DNA of 64,000 nt from the NCBI GenBank assembly GCA_037043235.1, contig JAWRVZ010000004.1, positions 3,935,501 to 3,999,500 of the forward strand, written 5' to 3'. Shown piece by piece: positions 11,447 through 24,100 of this stretch (position 1 is the first letter of the stretch; every line of letters starts with the position of its first letter). The stretch comes from Rhodeus uyekii (Eukaryota; Chordata; Actinopteri; Cypriniformes; Acheilognathidae). A program made the position numbers and the translations under genes. Under the pieces are notes generated by a model. It saw only the letters and a program-made list of their open reading frames with translations, was not told where the DNA came from and ran no database searches.

Positions 11447-14194
11447 CTTGTCCTTCACCATCTCATTTTTGGTCACGAGTCCTGTTTGCCCACTTCCATT
11501 TGTCCCCTTCAGTAGTATTATTTTTATCTCTTGAAATGAGGAGAAGTTCCAAGATGGTTTTATCTCTTTAAACTGTTATTTTCTAGTGCAGCATTAGAAA
11601 GAGGCTCCTTTTTAGCCCATTTCTAGCGTTTAAATGGATTCTTATGGTAACTGTTATGAATTACCGGTCATTACTGATTAGAATTTGCATTGTTATGCAT
11701 AGAAAAGAATTAGTAAAATATAATTAGAATAAGTCCATTAATCGGAAATTATGGCCTTGGAGTGATAATACTTTTTTCACATTTTTCAACTTCATAAACT
11801 CAAAAGATACAAATAAGGAGAGGAAATAAATAACTGTATCCCTAGATATGAATATCTGAAAATATATGTTGGCTAATATCTGGCAATATTAAGTCATCCA
11901 CCTTGTTGTGGAGAAGACAGCAAATGTCACTGGTATAAGGTTGCAGGAGCCTAACAAATTTAACATGTTACAAAGAAAACAGACTTCGATCCCTTCAAGA
12001 AACCGTCGGGGATGCCAAAAGATCATGCCTTTCCTTGCCAAGAACAGCTGAGGCTCCCGGGCCTCTCCTGGGGAAGAAACAAAGTCCAAGGTGCTGACAA
12101 AATCCTTAATGTCAGCAGGACCACTTGAGTCATTGTGTGCTAATAGCTGTGCCTTTTCACACTAAGAATGCTGGGAGAATGTGTGCAGGGCCTCTTAAAA
12201 TATAAGATAACTTGACTTGTGTGTTATGTATTATAAATCTGACTTTAAGCAGATAGCATTTTCTATTTAAAACATAAAACAGAAGGACACTTTATTGAGA
12301 TGCATCCAGATCAGTAGATCAGGACCTCTTTTCTCTTTTCAGTCTGTTACTCTCCTCTGTTTGGCTAGATGCATCATGAGATTTGATTTAAAGAAGGCTT
12401 TATGGGCCTTAAGGTCATTCTTTCCACTGGAAAGGTGATCTCATACTGGCAAAGAGTAGAAAGCTTTAAAAATTGTGAGGCAGTTACTCTTGAGATATAA
12501 TGAGCTCCATTCAATAAAAATGTGAAACTTGATCGCCCACCCATAACACTACATTCTTATTTGGACAAAATACAAATATAGCCACCGGTGCAGTCTTAAC
12601 CCACCAAATGGCAGCAGGCTCAGGGGATTTATTGTGTTGGAACTTTCTGCATTACATTACAAAGCACAATCCAAAGTGTTTAAGTGTCTGTCAAGAGCCT
12701 GCAAGTGTTGCGGTATTAAAGATTGTGGGTTGGTATAATGGTTCTTGGATGAGAAAGTCGTATCATAGTTTCAGTTCCTTATGATGCAGCTTCTTATTTT
12801 AGGACTTTGAAATATAATACAGCATCTTTGCTTCTCGCGGTAAAATAAGAGTTTGTACTTTATTGTTCAGCGTGCGAGTATGATGCCACATTTACACTTT
12901 CACTGAGATCTGCTGCTAATGAAGCCTGTATCTCTTGGTGGATGCGGTTGGGATCTCTTTGAATACCATCGCAGATGAGTATGAATCTTTATTATAATAT
13001 TATATAATTTTTGATGAAACAGCATGATATCACACAGACTTGGTTTGGGGTTCGTTCACTTTTGTGTCGATCTACAAACCACAGTGTGCAGAACACTTGC
13101 TGTTCTCTAATATATTGGTTCAAACTATGGCATAGTGAGCTAAAAAAAAAATGAAAATAAAACAAACTAAACAAACTTAGCTGCCGTAACAAAAAATTTC
13201 TCTAATATGGATGGGTTATGAAATTAGTCTTCTATAGATCTGTAAATGAAGATATAAATGCATATATTGTGTGTTTAACTAATTTAAATGTAGATGTATG
13301 TAATTTCTGAGATACTACAAGCACAAAAGATGGCAGTTCCAATTTGCATAATGTTTTCATATCTTGGATCTCAATTTCAACTTGGAATGCAAGTTGAAGA
13401 CTTTTTAACGGTTGTGAATATTTTTTAAAATGCATGAATCTAAAGGTTAAATAAAATCAACTTTAAGATCACAAACAGTTCGCTACAAGATGAAATATGG
13501 TATAATATAAAAAACAATTTATCATACACAGGGCTGTCCTTTGAGCGGTGCAACCCGCACTTTGGCGGCGAACGGACGAACGTTATCCCCCTCGGTCCAT
13601 TCGCGACCGCGTTCCGGTTGTACTTCTACCTCAAGTATATCGATTTACAATGGATTTGTATACATAGACAGATTGGTCACTACTGTTATATTTACAGAAA
13701 GATAAAAATTAAATTGATAACAGTTATCATAGTAATGTTGTTTTGGCAGAAGCTATGGTTACATGTTAAACTTCGGTTACACAAAACTGTTGTTCAAAAG
13801 ACCAAAAAATGGGTCAAATTTTTTCATTTTGCGAGTAACTCTTTGAGACTGTGATGCACCTTCGATGCAAGCCTGCACTGGTGGACATTATGCTACAACC
13901 ACTGAAATGACTATTAATCAGTCTACACTGTATTCTGTACTGTAAAATAATGATAAAATACTGGAAGCTGTGGTTGACAATAGTGTACTGTTAATTTACA
14001 GCCCTCTTCAGTCAATTTACCGTAATCAAACCATGGAAGTTAACTAGCTTAACTAGAAACATTCAGTAATATTTATATGGTGTTAGAGTCCACTACACAG
14101 AAGAGGTGTTAATATAAAACCAAACTGCTAACAAATAATGTATAATAGTGTGTTTTTGTATCCTTTGGAGAAATGGCTTCTATATTCCTCAAAT

Positions 14195-14250
14195 TGTAAG
14201 TCGCTTTGGATAAAAGCGTCTGCTAAATGAGTAAATGTAAATGTAGTGAA
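14195..14250 (+). repeat. SINE 3' tail fragment
   Basis: Contains GTCGCTTTGGATAAAAGCGT followed by CTGCTAAATG and a short AAATGTAAATGT tail. This is a 3' tail shared by many teleost SINEs. The same tail ends the SINE at 16739-16880. No A or B box is visible here, so the copy is truncated. Confidence 0.7.
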
Positions 14251-14334
14251 ATAAAAGAAACTCAAACTCATTAACTCAACTAATTAACTAATCATTAACT
14301 GATAATAGCACACATGCATGTCTCAAGATACCTC

Positions 14335-14437
14335 CTAATGTTTGTTTCTAAGGCACACTTATAAAAGCTACTTAACTGTCATAATTAAACTAGCCCTAAT
14401 CCTGGCTTAATCTTAGTCTGTGAAACAAGACCTTTAA
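14335..14437. repeat. Dispersed repeat fragment (copy a)
   Basis: A sequence around AAAAGCTACTTAA and CCTGGCTTAATCTTAGTCTG matches, with scattered changes, the stretch at 62112-62205. I know similar sequence as a common cyprinid interspersed repeat but cannot name the family. Confidence 0.55.
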
Positions 14438-15146
14438 ATCTCAACAGAACATTAAACATAGTAGATCTCCTCTATATCGTCAAGTCCAAAAACACATAAA
14501 ATAACATTTCAGTTCAACATTTACTTTACTGTTATCGGTTCTTTTGTTTAGTAAATTTGACTTAGGTTTTAAAGTATACTGCATTTTATCTACTGACAGA
14601 ATGGTTGCCATTAAACTACTGTGTATCTACTACTATCTACTGTTTGTTAGCAAAAATTAATTTACAGTTTATTACTGTTAAATGCGTTTTACTCACCTTT
14701 AACTCTTTTACCCCCACAGCAAAATGAACACATATCTATCCATACTACAGAGTGTTAAAGAAACAATCTGACTTTTTGAGTTAATTAGATAATTAAGTGA
14801 TTAATTGAGTGATGATTGAGCATTAGTGATGGACACCTACTGTTAACAAGCAGAATCACTCAAGGAAAGAGGAACACCAAGAACAAGAAAAAGTGAAGAG
14901 ACGAGACGAGCAGAAACACAAATACAACTGACCTCCAGCCACAACCTTGAGCCGGGTTCACACTGTATGATTGTGGCCATGATTTGGCCATCTGAGACTG
15001 ATTTTGAGTCTGAGACAACTGCCGATTAAAAACCAACAAACCACCACTTGCTCCACATGCAAGTTTTTTTCCCAGCTTTTTTTTATAAAGAAAAGCCATG
15101 AACAAAATGAATGCTAAAGGTATTCTTTGTTTGCTATTCACCATTA

Positions 15147-15168
15147 TTTATATATATATATATATATT
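15147..15168. repeat. (TA)n microsatellite
   Basis: Short uninterrupted TA dinucleotide run. Confidence 0.85.
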
Positions 15169-15506
15169 TAACATAACTTGTAGCACACTGATTAAAACTG
15201 ATTAACCTTTTTAACCTTTACATTTAACCATATAATTAAAATCAGTTGTAGAAGATTCAAACTTACTTTCTTAAATTAAAGCTTAAATCAGGCACACACA
15301 CAAAAAGAAAGCTGCCAATTATCGGCTTTTTGTTTATAAATGTCGACACAGTCTTTTCCATTTAACTTTAGCGCATAAATTCTAGGCCGATACTTCAAAT
15401 TACGTGAAAAACTAATTTGGAAATACATTTTGTGGGGAAAAGGGCTTTAACACAAATAAATGTGGTGCCACTTAACAGAATTATATGTTGCTCCCTGTAA
15501 AGTATC

Positions 15507-15629
<123 letters not shown>

Positions 15630-15802
15630 ATATAAAGATGAAGAAGAATAATGCAACGCCTTGAAAGTCTCTGTAGCTCATAAAAAAGAGGGTTTTTTTT
15701 AAGGAAGGCTGTTTTTACTATTACTATTTTACTTTTGAAAGGTAAAATATACATGTTATTTCTGTATCTGAATAAGAATGGAATTAAATAACGATTTAAT
15801 TC

Positions 15803-15858
15803 CAAGCTGGCAATGAAAAAATTTCAAAAACAAGCTGGCAATGAAAAAATTTCAAAAA
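15803..15858. repeat. 28-bp tandem duplication
   Basis: Two perfect 28-bp copies (15803-15830 and 15831-15858) beginning CAAGCTGGCAATG, followed by the first five bases of a third copy. Confidence 0.9.
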
Positions 15859-16738
15859 CAAGCATGTTTCTTGATAATTTTTATTTAAAATAATTTTACA
15901 AATACAATTTATTAATATGTAAACAAATATAATTTTATCTCAAAATAATTAACTAATTTAAGAAAGGTAAGACGGCATCAGTTAAGCAATTGACCTTTAA
16001 AGAAAGTTAAATGTACACTAATTAAAGCTACAGCTCTCTCAATGTTTGGGGGGATCAGCAGCAATATGATGTTTCCAATGGATTTGATGATACTGAACTC
16101 AGAAACCAGAACAAAAACCTTTATTTGGCTTGAATGATCTAAATATGTCCTTGGCTGTCAAAAAATGAGCTAACCCTAACCCCAAATTCTGATTGTGTCA
16201 TTGCTCTTAGCATTTCACTAATATTTTGAATGCAAAAGATACAACATAATTTGTAATATTCGCAAAGTTATGTATGGAAACGACTCAAAGGCAGATTTTT
16301 TTGCCCTTTTTTGTGACACAACAAAACTTATGAGATATTACAGTTTTTTTAAGGATGATGTCATGACGCACACCATTTTATCTGTAAAAGGCCAATTATA
16401 TGGAGGGTGGCGACAAAACATTTTTGGGGTGTTTTTTTTTATTTAGTTTTTTTACGTACATTCACTTTGTCAATATCAGAACAGCGCAAAACGTGGATTG
16501 AATCTTTGGCTATAGAACATTATTTGCGCTCAAATATTTTCTTAGAACACAAGCTATTTAGTTCTGCTATTTAGAACACTATTTAAAACGAGATTATCAT
16601 GTGCAAAGCAATTCACATTAAAACACAGCATTCAACAGGAAATGTGTTCAAAAGCAGAGAATCCACTACAAATATTTAAATTTAAAATAAAAGCAGATAA
16701 AAAAATTTAACGTCTGGACGATAATTTAAGCTTTCTTC

Positions 16739-16880
16739 TAGCTCAATCAGTATAGCATAGGCGCTTGCAATGCCAAGGTCATGGGTTCAATTCCCTGGGA
16801 AAGCAAGAACTGATTAGAATATCAATGTGTTCCTTGAATGCAATGTAAGTTGCTTTGGATAAAAGCGTCCGCCAAATGTA
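16739..16880 (+). mobile_element. tRNA-derived SINE
   Basis: Begins with an RNA polymerase III A-box-like TAGCTCAATCAG (16739-16750) and a B box GGTTCAATTCC (16784-16794) at tRNA-like spacing. It ends with the teleost SINE tail GCTTTGGATAAAAGCGTC followed by CGCCAAATG and an A-rich end. It is transcriptionally oriented on the plus strand. It does not fold as a functional tRNA gene. Confidence 0.8.
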
Positions 16881-18076
16881 AAAATAATTTAATGGAATTT
16901 CTTATCCTGAGCATACTTTTGTTTACAGAATTTTCTCATCTTCAATACATCTCTAGGATGTTTCCTGTCAGACGTTAAACAGAAATTTAGAAGACGTCTT
17001 TAAGATGTTTATGATTTAGAATGTATGTTAAAACTGATATCTTAAAGACATCTTAAAGATGTTTGTACACCGCAGATGCTTTCCTCTTTAACATACATCT
17101 TGCAGTGCTTTCTGGGTAGCTCCTTTAAGGAGAGGTTCATATATAACCTAAATGTGTACTCAGATGTAAAACTGAGTTTAAATCATTCTGTTTACTACAT
17201 ACTTTGATCACTCCAGTAAAAGAGGGCACACGTACGGTCTAGACTCTAGAGTGTCATATTTACACCAAGTTTATTTTTTCATTAATCCTTATCTGTGCAT
17301 GGGCAATTGTGCGGCTATTTTTTCTATTTATATATACCGGTATATACAACAGGTTGGTGTTGGGCAAAGCTGAAAACTAGCCTCATCAGAGAAGATCCAT
17401 CTTGTGAAGGACATAGAACTATAAGAATATATATGAAGATGAGAACCATAGAAGTAAGAAAAGCAACAAAATGAACTATTTAATAATACATGTTTTGGAA
17501 GTACTTCTATGATTTTCTTTTTGTCCTACAACTGAGCCCAAGAAAGGCTTGAGACATGCACACCATTTTTATATTTTTGAGATGGTCAACAAACAAAGCT
17601 GAGCTGCTTGTGCCAAGAGTGGCATGTCACCCAACAGCAATGTGACCAACTGGTACTAGATAGCATGCCAAGATGCATGAAACCTGTGATTGGAAATCAG
17701 GGTTATTCCACGAAATATTGATTTTTGAATTTCCTAATTTAAAACATTAGTACGGTAATGTGTTGTTTAAAAAGTAATATAAAACTTGGTTTCTTTGCGT
17801 TATATTAAGTTTGAAAACATGGCATCTTTTTTGTTACTTTAACCAGTTGTAAATGACAATATTTTGATTTGTAATTTGGAAGACTTGAAGTTGTTTATGG
17901 AATAAAACAATGTTAATTTAACTAAAAAAAATACATATAAATACTAAACCCAGAGAATCTCAAAATTTTACTAAGTATTTTAATGTAGGACTAAACAGAT
18001 TGACACCCAAATGGAGAGATCAAGGCAAATTGTAAATAAAATAAAAAACTGTAGCCATTGTTGTTTGGTGGGCAAC

Positions 18077-18082
18077 TTTATT
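18077..18082 (-). terminator. Polyadenylation signal, myosin copy 2
   Basis: AATAAA on the minus strand about 80 nt after the TGA stop at 18164-18166. Confidence 0.65.
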
Positions 18083-18163
18083 GACCGCATGATTCATATT
18101 ATATTACAGCACAAACTCATATTATATGCTTTTTCATTGCTGTCTCTTCTTGAAGGAAGATAT

Positions 18164-21100
18164 TCACTCCTCTGCAAGATCTTTTCCCTGTGGGGAAAAA
18201 ATAATGCAATAGTCAAATATTTTTAATTTTTAAATTTTTAATCAGTTTTTGTAAATATTCAGGAATCAATAAGTTCTGGTAATACCTTTCCAGCCTCACG
18301 ACTCTTTACCCGCAGCTTGTTGACCTGGGACTCGGCGATGTCAGCTCTCTCCTGAGCTTCCTCCATCTCATTCTGCACCTTCCTGAATCTGGTTAGGTGA
18401 GTGCTGGCTTGTTCCTCCTGTAGTAGAAATGTCCATGCATTAGTATTTTATAAAATCATCATGCTAAATAATGTCTTGATTATGGTTGCATAATACTGTA
18501 TAATACTTTACTTACAGCTTCCTCAGCTTGTCTTTTATATGACTTCACTTTCATCTGGAGTTTATCCACCAGATCCTGCAGTCTGATTATATTCTTCTTA
18601 TCCTCTTCAGACTGTTAAAAAGACTCTGCATTGTAGCTAATGCTGCTCTGTTGACAAACCGTTTCTTTTCAGAGATGAAGTAAAATAACCTACCTGGTAA
18701 GTGAATTCCTTCACTCTTCTCTCATACTTCCGAACTCCTTTAATAGCTTCGGCACCTCTTCTTTGTTCAGCCTCAACCTCACTCTCCAGTTCACGAACCT
18801 GGGAATTAGAAAAATTTGATTACAAAAGTCCAGGATTTCATAACCTTCTTAGATCTTGCACAAAAGAGTACCCTAGCTTCCAGTTTCTGGAGCTGCTTCT
18901 TTCCACCCTTCAAGGCCAGACTCTCAGCCTCATCCAGACGATGCTGCAGGTCTTTGACTGTAACCTCCAGGTTCTTCTTCATTCTCTCAAGATGAGCACT
19001 CGTGTCCTGCTCTTTCTTCAGCTCCTCTGCCATCATGGCAGCCTGCAATCACACATGACACGTGACTACAGCTCTTCTCTTCGTTCACTAGATGTGATTA
19101 ATTGAGTTTGACTTGTGTGTACATATGGATATTTAGAACATATCAATGTGTATTTTCTTATAAATAGGCACTCACATCAGTAATAGCTTTCTTAGCCTTC
19201 TCCTCTGCGTTCCTTGCCTCCTGAATAGCATCATCGACTTCACCTTGGACTTGAACGAAATCTGCCTCAAGCTTCTTCCTGGTGTTGATGAGACTGGTGT
19301 TCTGTATATTAGAGAGTAACACAAGGTTAACCAATTGGTTTGTTTTTGTTTGTTGAACAAAAATTTGTTTAAGAGGCAGAGTAATTTAATCAGAAACATT
19401 TGAAAACAAACCTGAGAATGCAAAAGTCCTACACGCTCACTGGAATCCACCAGTTCCTGCTCGGCCACTTTGCGGCCTCTCTCCGTCTGCTCCAGAGCAA
19501 CTCTCAGTTCCTCAATCTCAGCCTGCATCAGGTTGTTCCTACGTTCAACCATAGCAACCTGCTCTCTCATGTCCTCTTGAACTCTCAGAGCATCATCAAG
19601 GTGCAGTTGGGCATCCTAATAAAAGATGAATAACTTGAAGAGTTTAAAGATTGAAGAGTTTGAGGTTCAGTTTCCATCTGAGAACAATTACAGTATTTAA
19701 ACAAGGTACGAATAGCTCCACGACTTTACCTTGAATTGTCCCTGGATGTTCCTGAGCTGTTTCTGAGCTTCAGCGGCCTGGCGATTTGCATGGCTCAGCT
19801 GAATCTCCATCTCATTGAGGTCTCCTTCCATCTTCTTCTTGACTCTTAGGGCTTCATTTCTGCTCCTGATCTCAGAGTCTAGAGTACTCTGCATGGAATC
19901 CATCACTCTTTGGCTATTCCTTTTTATCTGTTCAATCTCCTCATCTTTCTCAGCCAACTTACGATCAATCTCCCCTTTCACTTGGCTTAGCTCAAGCTGG
20001 ATACGAAGAATCTTAGATTCCTCATGTTCCAGGGTTCCCTGTAGACCAGTAGACAGTAACAGTATTAGTTAACAATAGTTTAAAAAAGTATTCTGTTAGT
20101 TATTCAAAAACACAAAAGAGTTACCTCAGCTTCCTCAAGAGCAGTCTGGATTTCTATTTTCTCTGTTTCAACTGTCTTCTTGGCTTTCTCTAGTTCATGG
20201 ATGGTCTTACCAGTTTCACCAATTTGTTCAGTCAAATCAGAGATTTCCTCTACAAAACAAAACATGCAAGTATTCACATGGAAGCATGGACATTTTTTCT
20301 ATCTCTATCATCTGCACTTTGTATTTGTGAAAAATCGTACGCTGAAGGTTTTTGTTCTCCCTCTTGAGGGTCTCCAGATGATCCAGGGCTTCTTCAAAGG
20401 AGTTCTTCATCTTAAAAAGCTCTGTACTAAGAGAACGGGCCTCTTTCTGAGTTCCTTCCAGTTCTGCTTGGCTTTCCTCATACTTTTGCTTCCACTCGGC
20501 CAGAACCTTGGAAAAAGTACATTGAATTTGTGAGCAAGGACATTATGTTAATAATGTAAGTAGCAGTTATTAAAACATCCTGTACCTTGTCAAAGTTCCG
20601 TTGTTTCTTGTCAAGATTGGCAGCGACAGCATTAGCTCTCTCTACATCAGTCATGAGATCTTCAACTTCAGCCTGTAGTCGCTGCTTGGTTTTCTCCAGA
20701 GAAGCGCACTTTGAGTTTACAGCCTCAAAGGACTCTTCGGCGTCCTGCAAACGCTGGGCAAGCTTTTTCCTAAGAACACCAATTAAATATTAGTCATTGC
20801 TACAATTTATTTTCCTGTTGTGAAAACATTTAAACATCTGATTTACTTTGCTTCCTCAAGCTCTTCAGTACGCTGAATGGCATCAGTCTCGTATTTGGTT
20901 CTCCACTGAGCCACCTCACTGTTGGCCTTTGACATGCTGCGCTGAAGCTCAGATTTAGCCTCCTGTTCTTCTTCGTACTGCTCTCTGAGCAGATCACAGT
21001 CATGACGGGAAGATTGGACAGCATGTGCCAAGGCATTCTTGGCCTGAAAAGCAACAAGAAAAGCCTTATTTACTAAAGTTCCCCTTCGTGCTACTAGACG

Positions 21101-24100
21101 CTTCCAAAACAGTGAACAATTACCTTGATTTCTTCCTCAATGTGCCTTTTAAACTCTTCAATCTGCTGAGTGAAAGCTTGCTTGCCTCGAGTCAACTGAG
21201 TAACAAGAGACTCTTTTTCCTCTAGCAGACGGCTGAATTCACCTTTTAAAAAGACAGAATAATTCCATGAATCCTTGAAAATGTAGGAAAATCCTTCAAT
21301 TTGGAGTTTGAAGTATGAATTGTTGTATTCAAACATACCATTCTCAGTTGCTAGTCTTGCTTTTTGTGTACTTAAATCATTTAGTTGACGAATTGCTTCA
21401 TCATTTTTTGTCTTCAGTTCACTCAGCTGATCTTCAAGAGAACGGCACATCTTCTCCAAGTTAGCCTGAAAGTAAAAAATCGCAATGAGTATGACTCTTA
21501 TGTTAAAAATGCAATATTCAGGATAAACAATTGTCATACCTTTGCTTTGGCGACAGCCTCCATATTGCTTGACAGATCATCAACCTCCATTTTGTATTCA
21601 CTTTTCTCTTTTTCCAGTTTCTGTTTCACACGCTGGAGGTTGTCAATCTGCTCTCCCAGCTCTGCCACAGTGTCAGCCTGTTTCTTGCGGAGTGCCGCAG
21701 CCGTTGCTTCGTGCTGCAAGGTGGACTCCTCCAGATCACGGCGTAGTCTCTGGAACTCAGCCTCACGTTTCTTGTTCATCTCAATCTGGACAGAAGTGGC
21801 TCCACCTGCTTCTTCAAGCCTCTCGCTGATCTCCTCAAGTTCTCTGGAGAGATCAGATCGCTGCTTCTCAACCTTAGCACGAGCGGCACGTTCGGCCTCG
21901 ATTTCTTCCTCTAGCTCTTCAATGCGGGCCTGAAATAAATGGTGGTTATGAAGATGATCATATTTACAGCATTATCTGATCAGTCATCAACCCTAATGTT
22001 ATATACTGAGGAGTGACCTGTAGTTCCTTGATCTTCTTTTGATGTTGAACACTAATAGACTGTTCATCCTCAATCTTGCTTAGAAATTGTGAAATCTCAA
22101 AGTCCTTCCTATGGGAAATAAATATAACAGATGTATATGATTTACATACCATCAAAAATGGTATTCTCTTCAAAACATTTAATACAAAAGTTAAAGTCTT
22201 ACTTCTTTATCTTCTCATCTGATTGCTGCTTTTCATTTTCCAGATCCATAATGGATTCTTGGGCTAGTTTCAGGTCACCCTCAAGCTTTCTCTTGGCTCT
22301 CTCAAGGTCCATACGGAGTTTCCTTTCTTGCTCCAGAGAACCTTCCAGCTATTAAGTAAAATTGCAATATTGCTTTGCCTGGAGGTTATCCACATCTAAG
22401 ATTAAACAAATAAGCCAATATATTGCAGTAAACATTGTAACTTACATCATCCACTTGTTGTTCAAGTTTGGCTTTAGCTTTCGTCAGAGTATTGACTTTG
22501 TCCTCTTCTGCTTGCAGATCATCCAAAATTTGCTGATGCACCTCTTGTAGGGCTTTCTTCTCTTTGGTTAACTTTGCAATGCTTTCATCCAGTGAGCTCA
22601 TCTCCTCTGTAAGATTTTTCACCTATTAAAGAAATTTAGTGAAATTGTTAGTCACATCAGGTCAGATACTTGATGGGAAATATGAGTCGAGAAAGTGAAC
22701 CTTGTTTTCAGTAGCATGTTTCTCCTTCTCCACTTTGGCCAAGGTAAGCTCTAAATCATCCATGTCTTTCTTCAGCTCAGAGCACTCGTCCTCTAGTTTT
22801 CTCTTCTTGGCAGTCAGTTCAGCATTGATTTCTTCCTCATCTTCTAATCTTTCACTTGTCTCTTTAAGTTTCGCCTCAAACTGGATCTTGCTTTTGATGA
22901 GTCCTTCACATCTCTCCTCGGCATCAGAAAGGTTTTCTGATTCCTGTTGATTAGAAGATCCTTTGCTGTTATTCTTTATTTTAAATTGAGTATTTTTTTT
23001 CTTATACAGATTAATTGCTTATCTGTGATCATTTCAGGAAGCAACTGAAAAACTCACAGACGCCACTTGCAACTGCAGGTCATTTTTCTCCTGCAGCAGA
23101 GAAACCATTTTCTCCTCCAGCTCCTTCTTCTTGGCAAGTGCTTTTGCTAGATCCTCCTTAATTTTTTCAAAATTCTCTTTCATGGCTACCATTTCTTTCT
23201 CAGTCTCTGCACTCTTCAGCAGAGGCTTGATCTTAAAATACAGCTTCATCCATGGCCAGTGTTTCACATTCATGAATGAGCGTATGTTGTACTGGATGCT
23301 GTAGATGGCCTCTCTGTATTATAGAATCAGAAGAAATGGTCAGATCCTCTATGTGAATAGGAACTGTTACCCCCCCCCAACGCAAAACCATACCTTCTCT
23401 CCATCATTTTGACAAATTCTTTCCTCATAACAAATCCACGACAAAGAGCCTGAGTCATGGTAACCAGCGCAGCTAGTTTTTCATCTCGCAGCTCCTCAAG
23501 GGTTCCCAGCAGACCAGCTTTGAAGAACACCTATCACAAGGAATTGAGCAATTATTCCCTATTATCTAATATTTTCATTTACATAAGTGGTTTGACAGTG
23601 TGTACCTTTGTGTGTCCAAACTTGTACTGGGTATGATCCACATCAATAGAGCCAAGAAGCTTCTCTGAAGCCTTCTTATTGTCCATGAAATGACCCTCAG
23701 GGATGACACTAGCATTCAGTACTTTGTATCTGAAACAGAAGGAATTTAATTACATTTCAGATAAATTTCCATCTGAAGTATCCTTACACCAAAAATGTAA
23801 GTTAACAAACACATAACAAACACAAGTACATGGCACCCCCCAAATGGCATGGATGTACAATACCTCTGCTTAAAGTCACCATAGAGGATTCTGCTTGGGA
23901 AACCTTTCCTACAGATTCTGATTCCTTCCAGTACACCGTTACAGCGCAACTGGTGAATCACCAAAAAGTTCTCCATAAGACCTGGAAAATAATACAGTGT
24001 AATATGGTGTAAATTTGATCTCAAATCTTAAGATATTAGACATAGGATTCTGAGATTTTATTACAGCTAAACAAAAGTGATATTGTTATATGTAGCACTA

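Noticed and set aside
11889..12089. 66-residue minus-strand frame upstream of myosin copy 1
   Set aside because: No splice sites or family signature; sits in promoter-proximal intergenic DNA.
16739..16810. Functional tRNA gene
   Set aside because: A and B boxes are present, but cloverleaf pairing is poor and the unit ends in a SINE tail. Called a SINE.
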